Part shown: positions 57,109-64,000 of the stretch, in pieces
Layout: every line of letters begins with the position of its first letter
How positions within the stretch are numbered: the stretch's first letter is position 1
Source of the DNA: Melampsora larici-populina 98AG31
Taxonomy: Eukaryota; Basidiomycota; Pucciniomycetes; Pucciniales; Melampsoraceae
Assembly (NCBI RefSeq): GCF_000204055.1
Contig: NW_006768800.1
Coordinates: 1 to 64,000, forward strand
Direction of reading: 5' to 3'
DNA length: 64,000 nt
The notes under the pieces: generated by a model
Database searches by the model: none
What the model was told of the DNA's origin: nothing
The model's input: the letters and a program-made list of their open reading frames with translations, nothing else
Translations under genes and position numbers: made by a program

Positions 57109-58507
57109 TCAAAGGCCAACACGAGCACCACCGCGAATGTTCCACAGATGTTCAACAAGGTCATTTTGGAGTCGAAAGTGAGTATTACGATCCTCCATTC
57201 GATGTTGAACATTAAGATAACGTTGATAAGGGGTCATGTCGTCTTCAGGGTGAAGGATTTGGCCCAAAGGCACCAAAGGTATTACGTCTCTTAGTCCTAC
57301 ATCTCTCTCATCTTCTACTACCATGTTGTTAAGAATTACGCATGCTAACATAACTGATTTTAGCTTTTTGGGACTCCAAAAACGAGCAGGCCCAGCTACT
57401 ATAGCAAACCGTGCTTGAAGGATACCAAAGGTACATTCTATGTCCTTCCTAATTGACTCTTGTTTTTCTGCAAAGTTCTAGTAAAAACATTGGGGAAAAA
57501 TTGTGAACACAGAATAAAAAGTATGTAAGCAAAGATAAAGGACACACCCTTTTCTTCAAATCCTGAGGGTGCGCTATAGTTTGAACTATAGTAGCGTATT
57601 TTGGATAAATACCATCAGCAAGGTAGTATCCTTGATCATACTGGTGTCCATTGATTTCAAACTCGCACTTCGGTGCTTCTCCTCTGCATAGGCGTTCAAA
57701 CAGAGGAGAGTGATTGAGCACGTTCAGGTCATTGAGCGAACCAGGTAACCCGAAAAAGGCATGCCAGATCCATCGATCTTTGGATGCCACAGCTTCCAAA
57801 ACTATTGTCGGACCACTTTCTTTGCCTTTGTATTGACCGCTATGAGCTTTTGGGCAATTTTTCCATCGCCAATGCATGCAATCCAAGGAACCCAACATGC
57901 CAGGGAAGCCTCGTTCTTTGTTTTCCTCAAGTAATCTAGCAGTGTCGGCAGCGTTCGGTTCGCGGAGGTACTCTTCTCCAAAACGAGATACAATGGCGGC
58001 GCAAAACCTGAACATACTTTCGATGGAAGTAGATTCGGCCAGACGTAGATGTTCGTCGTTCATATCGGCGGGTGTGCCGTATGCGAGCATTCTAATAGCT
58101 GCAGTGCATTTCTGCAAAGGAGAAAGACCAAGCCTCCGGCAGGCATCGCGCTTCTGAACAAAATAAGTGTCCTCCTGAGTTACTCCTTCAACTACACGTA
58201 AAAACAAGTCTCGACCCATGCGGAAACGACGTCTAAACAGCTCTTCATCATAGCGAGGGTTCTCTGAGAAGTAGTTGTTGAAAAGCTCTACGTGAGCTCC
58301 TTCGCGGTTTCGATTAATATTGGGGCGTTTTCCCTTTTTAGATCCACCGCCGCGTCGCTTTTCGTTGCCTCCCGACGTGACGAGGTGACGAGCAACGTCC
58401 GTGGTGACTTGCGCGGCATTCATGATTAAACGCAATCGGTCGTTTGTTTGGCCACACATAGACAATAAGTTGTTCAACCCGAGGGGGTGGTTGGCCTGCT
58501 CAGCCAT
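57109..58507 (-). CDS. Harbinger B transposase (plant PIF/ALP1-like)
   Basis: Two exons on the minus strand, 58507-57548 and 57477-57109, join in frame (GTGTGT...TAG) to 442 residues. The DDE triad is Asp209 in GMLGSLDCMHWRWKNCP, Asp298 in GYYLADGIYPKY and Glu334 in RKDIECTFGILQARF, with the E motif created by the splice. A basic region (about 48-70, NEKRRGGGSKKGKRP) could be a nuclear signal or DNA-binding patch. The text FNNYFSENPRYDEELFRRRFRM is typical of the plant-like Harbinger transposases. All key residues are present and no stop intervenes. The five-codon upstream extension from 58522 lacks an ATG start. Confidence 0.9.
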
Positions 58508-59195
58508 TCTTATAAAGATCAATATTAATATCGATGGAAAAACAAAAACATAAGATAGTGAATTTAAGCCAAATCACTATCAATAATTCACAACTTGATC
58601 ACGATACGATCATGAAAATCAAGTATCGCCCTGATGTCATACAATGAATCAGGAGTTCCCAATTGGCTCAAATTAGTCATTGATCAAAGGTATTTACACG
58701 TCCCCGATTTCACCAACCTCCGCGTATAACTGACATACAGACCGAGGCCTGTCATACAGCCGTCTTACATACTTGCTTTTTGCACTCCATGGGTGGAGAT
58801 GCTCTTAAAGATATCTTTCGATGAAAAAAAATTATTACCGCCTGAGACCAAGCCTTTGAAATTAGCCGGAATTTAAATAATTCTCTTGAGTGGGTCACAT
58901 AGGGTCCAGTTTTCTCTAATTTTTTTTTCATAAACTCTTTTAAGATTAGATTGATCACACCTAATGGTAAACCTTTGGTTTCTGTCATGACGTCTTCTTA
59001 AGTTCTTGTTCTTCTTGATTTGATATCTTGGTTGGTTTCGTTCATCGATTGAGACTATCGAGACAGACTGATCAAATTTTCAAACCTTTCAAGAGCATCC
59101 AAACTGGTTCGCGGTTGATTATGTAACTTTGAGAATTGCGGTACCGGCCTCTACAAAGCTTTTGCTTACACTCGTTTTAAAAAAGCTTGTCGATT

Positions 59196-59255
59196 CAAAC
59201 TTAAAAGTCCCAACGCTGGACCACACCCCCAACCGTTGGGACTGAGTTAAGTTTG
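59196..59255. repeat. 60-bp hairpin with CAAACTTAA ends
   Basis: CAAACTTAAAAGTCCCAACG at the left pairs with CGTTGGGACTGAGTTAAGTTTG-type sequence at the right, with small bulges. Its outer nine bases equal those of the 38270-38331 element. No flanking duplication is seen. Confidence 0.6.
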
Positions 59256-59282
59256 TCTTCTCATCTTCTTCCGATCAGCTTA

Positions 59283-59371
59283 CAGTCAAACCAGAAAAGC
59301 TTGTCACAAATTCCCCGCCAAATTGATCGAGTTTTGCGGGCAAAATCGGTCAAGCTTTTCCGATTTGACTG
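59283..59371. mobile_element. 89-bp palindromic MITE with TA target duplication
   Basis: CAGTCAAACCAGAAAAGCTT at the left matches the reverse complement of the right end (AAGCTTTTCCGATTTGACTG) with two differences, and an inner stem (CCCGCCAAA/TTTTGCGGG) adds to it. TA borders both sides (59281-59282, 59372-59373). CAGT ends and TA targets fit Tc1/mariner. Confidence 0.65.
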
Positions 59372-59373
59372 TA

Positions 59374-60711
59374 CCATTAATGATTTGATCTTTGTAGAAA
59401 TTGAGGAGACAGGTGTTAGGCTCTTACTCACTGTTGTTAATGTACACTACACCAGGTTATGGTGATTTTGTCAATAACTCTGAATCATGGAATCCCTTAC
59501 TCAATACTATTGAAATTTGTTTTGATGCATTTCTGAACAAGAAAATTGGGTAAATTGGGTAAAGCTTGTATCCATTTGATTGAACTTACCGGTCATTTGT
59601 AAGCTTTGAAAAAATCAACTTTTGTTTTTGGTTTAAGTTCTGATTTTGATTCAAATACCTCTTGCAAGAAAAAAGAGATTGTAATCACCAATTGCAGCAC
59701 AAGTTTTCACCAGCTCAACTCAAGTACTTCACCAGCTCAACCATCTTATTGATCCACAACTGTTTCATCCACCAAGCCCAAGAATTGTATGCTGTATATA
59801 TTCATAAATTGGCATATGGCAACTACCAGGACTATGTGCCAAGACAGATAAATACATAGATAAAACCAACCTGCATAGATATACTTGGCTGGTAAGGGCT
59901 AGAATAACAACAGATTGACATTGGCCCAAATACTCTGCAATAAAATTGAGGTCTGATTCAAGGAGCTTTGGCCAACATTTCTAGGAAACTTGTTTTGAGG
60001 CCAATAGCAATCATAGGCCAGATCCTTATCTCAGATCTGGCTTGAGACAGAAGGACCATAAATCAAGATTTCTCACAGCAGATCTTGACAGGAGCCATCC
60101 GGATGATAGATATACCCTGAGTATACATAGAGAGTGTCTAGGAGTTTCTGGCATATGCAAACACGCATGTTATTTATATCATCTTGAGATTATTCAAATG
60201 AAGAGAAGTCCAGAAACCTTGCCCACTTTCTGAGATTCTTGAGCTGACTCAACTTAGAACTTGATGTGAGGTATGTTTGACATGAAAAACCATCTTATTG
60301 TGCATCCAATCAGACAAAGAGGTCTTGTTTTCTTAGTTGATGTTTTCCTTCTTCCCTTGAGTCTTGACGTAGCTCACTATCTTTTGGCAGTGGTTTTTCT
60401 GCAAGCAAGAACCTATCAAGATGTGCTTCCTATAGACATATGTACATATGTAGAACGTGATCAGGAAGGTGATATATATGCTTTTATCTGGGGCAGCTGT
60501 ATACAGTATGATATCCTCTCACTTCTGTGCGCAATTTTTTTGCCTATTTTTGTTAGACGTGATGAATTGTATTCACCCAGCAATTGCCGGCGAAATGAAA
60601 AGCTGAAAGGGTTTAAATTACGACTCTTTACTGATCATGACCACTTCCTCCACCAGTACTTCACTTCCAGATCTGAGAGGGTTAGTTTGCTTTGAAAACC
60701 ATTTTCATTTA
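59374..60711. other. Intergenic or undetected 5' exon of the carrier gene
   Basis: A 140-codon frame at 60273-60695 is hydrophobic in its first half but has no recognised domain. A GTTAGT donor near 60680 and an acceptor at 60710-60711 could link this area with the mitochondrial carrier gene, but the ATG-led frame there (MTTSSTSTSLP) has the wrong phase. Otherwise nothing. Confidence 0.35.
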
Positions 60712-60712
60712 G

Positions 60713-62271
60713 TTCATCGCAAACCGAATTAACTTTTCATCGTCTCCCGAAAACAATTTATGATCAACGCGATATAAGCTTTCTGGCTGGTACACTTTCC
60801 GGTTTGACCAAATTAGCAGTCGGTCATCCATTCGATGTCCGTCACATTTCTTTCAAATGTTGAAGCAAATAACTTCGTGACCCATCAAATCTTAACTTCC
60901 GTGTTCGGTGTGGTGATAGACTATCAAGCTTCGTCTTCAATGTACTGCACCCGGCCAATACGCAGGTCCGTTAGATTGCTTACTTCAAACTGTTCGACAA
61001 GAAGTGAGTACATATCCAATTTCACAAGATCAAAGAACCACAAAAAGTTTTGCACTTTTCTCCAAAATATATAAAGTGACTGATCAATCACAAACCACTT
61101 TCATAGGGACCTAGAGCATTGTACAAAGGTGCCTCTCCACCTGCGATCGGTTGGGCAATGTCAGATGGGATTCTGATGGGATCGCTTGATCGTTATCGAG
61201 CTTGGCTTGCAAGGTCAACTGGTACTGATCCGAAATCATTATCGATACCTTGTCATGGTGTAAACAGTCTTTCTCCGTTTTACACTCTCTCTAACGTTTA
61301 CCTATCTGTTTGATTCGCATTCATAATGTCTTCGATCTCTTCCTTCATTTTTTTTTTTTGATTCTTGTCATGACACTATTCCATGAAATCACCAAAAAAA
61401 AGCTCGCAGGTGCAATGGCTGGATGGACAGTTTGCACTGTAGTAACTCCCATTGAAACCCTGTAAGTCTCATCATCACTTTACCATTCTTTCATATATGC
61501 GTATTCTAAATGGTTTTCAAGACTGATTCTATCTTCAAATCAGTAAAGCGAAACTTCAAATGCAAACCTCAGATCCACGTACAAAACTTTACACAGGTCC
61601 AATTCATTGCGCTCAACAAATCTTTCGGAAAGACGGTTTAAAAGGTTTTTATAGAGCTTTACCAGCTACTTTACTCTTTAGAACTTGGTTTGGTGCAATG
61701 TTTGCATCATATCCAATCATTTCTTCTTCTTTACCTAGTTCACTCTCGATTGGTACTCGTGATTTTTTAGCCGGTGGTTTAAGTGCAGAAGTCTTTTGGA
61801 TCTTTAGTTGTCCGTTTGATGCGGTTAAAAAGTTGATATTTTCTTTCTTTAGGTTATATGTGGGTAATGGTCAACTGATGAAGTTTTTCTTTTGACTTAT
61901 TCTTCGATCTTTTGTTTTTAGTCGTATGATGTGTGATTCGATTACCAATCCCAAATATCCAACTTGGCTTTCAGCTGCTCGTTCAATTTGGGATCAAGGT
62001 CGATATACTGTTGAGTCACCCCCCGCAATCTTTCGTCATGCCTGCGCCTCTTTCTAGCCTCTCTCACCTCTTCTTCCCTTCTGTTTCTTTAGGCCTTTTA
62101 TCGAGGGTTTGTTCCATGTGCTCTCAGAGCTTTCCCCACCAATGCCGCTGCTTTGTTTGTTTGGTTAGTAAAAACACACGGATTTTCTTTCCTGGGCATG
62201 TGTAAGATTGATCACTAAACCATCTATATGTTTACAGGGAGCGTAGTATGCGATTCATGCGAGGAGACTAA
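60713..62271 (+). CDS. Mitochondrial carrier (SLC25 family), first exon unresolved
   Basis: Supported exons: about 60713-60836, 60920-61003, 61107-61257, 61410-61461, 61544-61831, 61922-62009, 62093-62163 and 62238-62271. Three tandem carrier repeats are visible, each with the PX[DE]XX[KR] signature: HPFDTIKLRLQC, TPIETLKAKLQM and CPFDAVKNRMM. Glycine motifs (LYKGASPPAIGW, GFYRALPATL, FYRGFVPCALRAFP) follow each. The C-terminus is WERSMRFMRGD and stop. The protein would be an inner-membrane exchanger; words such as YKGASPPAIGWAMSD lean to the Ymc1/carnitine-acylcarnitine-like branch, but the substrate is not certain. The start codon was not found with a consistent phase: an exon upstream of the TTTAG acceptor at 60711 is required. 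The tandem CAGG/AG acceptors give otherwise clean joins. Confidence 0.8.
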
Positions 62272-63035
62272 AACTCTTTGCATGGAGAGATTCATCTCAA
62301 AGCCTTTGTATCATAGACAAATCAATTCCTCAGCAATCAATATAGACTCAAACCTGACTCCTACTTTTTTATTTCTAACTCTATCTTTGTTATTATTGCT
62401 TTGTTGAACGTTATTTTGGATCTTGCACTACTTTTGAATTTCATACTATCAAGTTCCTTTTCGTTTTCACGACTTTCCTCATGATTGCCACTTATCATTC
62501 CAACTGATCCTTGTAACCCGAGCACATCTCGCTCTCATTTCTCAGCGGCTAATGAACCCTTGAATATTCCTCCTTGAACTTTTGCTATTCCAATACACAC
62601 TTGCTCACCAATTCACATTGGTAGAACCGTGACCAAGTATCCAATATTCCTAGCGCTTTGAACCAATGATTGATTCCGAACTTCTTCCATACAGCTCAAA
62701 GAAACCAACTTTGTGGTCTTAGACCACCTGAAACTATAAACCATCGCTTCACTCAATCTTTTGCAACCCATCGTGATAAATTAGAAGGCTGGAAAGGTAT
62801 GGATGTGAAAAATCAATATGTGATATGATTCTAGAGGTGGTCATATTCCCTTTCTATGGTTCTATCTCTTAAACAAACTGTTTTCACATTGCATTGCATT
62901 GCACAAGATCTGTCTTTGACAATGAAACTAAAGAAAGAATAAGACACTAACCCTTGTTCTATGGGAAATCTTTCATATATTCTATCTTACAACTTTGAGC
63001 ATGTTGCAATCTTTGATTTTTCGTTGATTGTGATT
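62272..63035. other. Intergenic between convergent genes
   Basis: Holds the 3' regions of the carrier and of the CCDC47-like gene. No gene or repeat recognised. Confidence 0.4.
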
Positions 63036-64000
63036 TCACTTTCGTTTCATAGCACTCTTACTCATCTTCATCACTCTACGTTTTCTTTCTTTTTCATCAA
63101 ATTTCTTTTGTTCACTAGCACTCATGTTTTTAACTTTTTCATCTTGAATCTCTTTTAACCTTTTTCTTCTTTCTTCTTCCTTTTCCTTTTCCTTTTCTTT
63201 TTTACTTTCACTTAAAATTAAATCTGAATATTCTGTTCTACGTTTTGCAAACTTTGAACCTGAGATTGAACTTAAGTTTAAGACGTTTAAAGAATTTAAG
63301 AGTGAGAATGTTAAGTTGTAAAGGTCTAGATGGTCTGAGGTTTGTGAAGGAGGTGGGAGTCGAAGTCGGAGTGTTATTGTTCGAGATTTAGGTGTGGAGA
63401 GTGTTGCCAGTCCTCTAAATATATCGAAAAGCAACGTTAGTCAAGCCGGCGATGACCTACAAAGAAGGACAGGCAAGGAGACATTTGACCTACTTTTCTG
63501 TTGGTTCTTCATGAGGAGTACCAGAGATGACCAAGCTATCGAACCACTTAAAGCTCTGAGGTTTTGAGTTGAGTAGTTCGGTCAACTCCTTAATCCTTGA
63601 AGATTGCAGGAGGCGTATTAGTAGATGCTGCAGGTGAAGTACAGTGAGATCGCAGGCCAGGTGAGAACCGTTTACTTACTTGAGGATCTGTTCAGTCACT
63701 TCGCCTGACTCTGACATGATGACCATATTTGAAGGTAAAGTACTAAGCTCCTTTACTTCTGTGAATGTTCTCTACATCCAATGCCACAAAGCGTGATGAG
63801 TCCCCCCAAAAGATAATCAATGTCAGTAAAAAAAGATATTCTGAAATCTAAATCAGTCCCTTACCACATCCCATCGATCCCTTCTAAATTTATCCATAAC
63901 ACTCTTTTCAACCAAAGCCCAAACAAACAAATCTTTGGAATCAAAACTTTTATCGAGCTTATTAGAAGGAATTTTAAAAACTAATTCGATTTGATCTAAA
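63036..64000 (-). CDS. CCDC47-like (DUF1682) ER membrane protein, C-terminal part
   Basis: The gene enters from beyond the right edge. Exons on the minus strand: 64000 (partial)-63865, 63771-63680, 63595-63494 and 63414-63036, all joined in frame. Conserved DUF1682 text includes DLFVWALVEKSVMDKFRRDR, then LPSNMVIMSESGEVTEQIL, then KPQSFKWFDSLVISG, and a C-terminal highly charged coiled coil (SESKKEKEKEKEEERRKRLK) ending KMSKSAMKRK. In animals CCDC47 forms the PAT complex with Asterix and assists insertion of multi-pass membrane proteins at the ER translocon; the fungal role is inferred. The N-terminal signal and membrane segment should lie outside the window. Confidence 0.85.

Larger units (their letters stand above)
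54255..58804. mobile_element. Complete PIF/Harbinger element B, 4.55 kb, TTA target duplication
   Basis: The left end GAGCATCGCCACCCGTCCGT and the right end (complement) GAGCATCTCCACCCATGGAG form imperfect inverted repeats, flanked by TTA at 54252-54254 and 58805-58807. GAGCATCTCCA-type ends are typical of plant PIF/Pong-like elements. Inside are a NAM-associated/trihelix-like gene (plus) and a transposase (minus) in convergent order. Both are intact, so the element may be autonomous. It belongs to a different Harbinger lineage from element A, judged from ends, transposase and partner. Confidence 0.9.
53036..58988 (-). pseudogene. F-box/LRR-type protein gene, split by Harbinger element B
   Basis: The N-terminal piece (58988-58805) encodes 61 residues with an F-box-like pattern: GLPLGVINLILKEFM, then ELFKFRLISKAWSQAV and FFHRKISL. 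The frame then meets the terminal repeat of Harbinger B. On the other side, 54251-53991 continues in frame with TDSECAERSFDIWKEDFFG, an acidic stretch, then an intron (53990-53911, GTAAGT...CCAG) and exon 53910-53036 with leucine-rich repeat-like text (LINLLGSNLNSLTLRF, LKDLKSLTLSY, IPQLESLIINS). Removing 54255-58804 and one TTA gives an uninterrupted 439-residue gene. F-box proteins recruit substrates to SCF ubiquitin ligases; LRR-containing ones are numerous in rusts. No other lesion is seen, so disruption is recent. Both pieces could still make truncated products. Confidence 0.8.

Noticed and set aside
60273..60695. 140-codon ORF as the first exon of the mitochondrial carrier
   Set aside because: Frame could join the acceptor at 60711, but the peptide has no carrier similarity and would add an implausible hydrophobic N-terminus; left unresolved.

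Overview
The window looks like nuclear DNA of a basidiomycete, most likely a rust fungus (Pucciniales, Melampsora-like). It is AT-rich, most genes carry many short introns with GTAAGT/GTATGT-type donors and CAG/TAG acceptors, and transposons typical of rust genomes (PIF/Harbinger, hAT, a Tad-like LINE, LTR-like repeats) occupy about half of it. The lineage is inferred from gene content and style, not from a marker gene.

Layout. 1-2.75 kb: short repeats, then a four-exon Myb/SANT-like gene and a MITE. 2.75-5.5 kb: no clear gene apart from a decayed minus-strand remnant. 5.5-14.45 kb: a nested transposon stack. An old LTR-like repeat was hit by a truncated Harbinger element, two TA-flanked MITEs (one itself hit by a Harbinger MITE) and a 5.8-kb hAT element with an exact 8-bp target duplication; that hAT was in turn hit by a second copy of the same LTR-like repeat. 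14.5-20.5 kb: a complete LINE with two intact overlapping ORFs, an 18-nt poly(A) tail and perfect 85-bp target-site duplications. 21.15-23.56 kb: a gamma-tubulin complex (GCP4-like) gene. 23.6-28.7 kb: fold-back and inverted repeats without a convincing gene. 28.8-48.3 kb: three paralogues (28.8, 37.1 and 46.4 kb) of an unrecognised multi-pass (about 7 TM) membrane protein with nearly identical exon lengths and phases. Among them lie a complete Harbinger element (38.62-43.06 kb), an MDP-1-like HAD phosphatase gene and a 152-bp hAT MITE that shares its ends with the 5.8-kb hAT. 49.4-51.6 kb: a predicted secreted 724-residue protein. 53.0-59.0 kb: an F-box/LRR-type gene split by a second complete Harbinger element with a TTA duplication. 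60.7-62.3 kb: a mitochondrial carrier. 63.0-64.0 kb: the 3' part of a CCDC47-like ER membrane protein gene that runs off the window.

How it fits together. The conserved host genes (GCP4-like, MDP-1, mitochondrial carrier, CCDC47) are housekeeping and functionally unrelated to one another. Both complete Harbinger elements carry a convergent gene pair, a DDE transposase and a DNA-binding partner (Myb/SANT-like in one, NAM-associated/trihelix-like in the other). The most unusual host feature is the three-copy 7-TM family, one copy of which seems to have gained its C-terminus from a dispersed SINE-like repeat. All exon joins were derived by hand from splice sites and reading frames, without homology searches.
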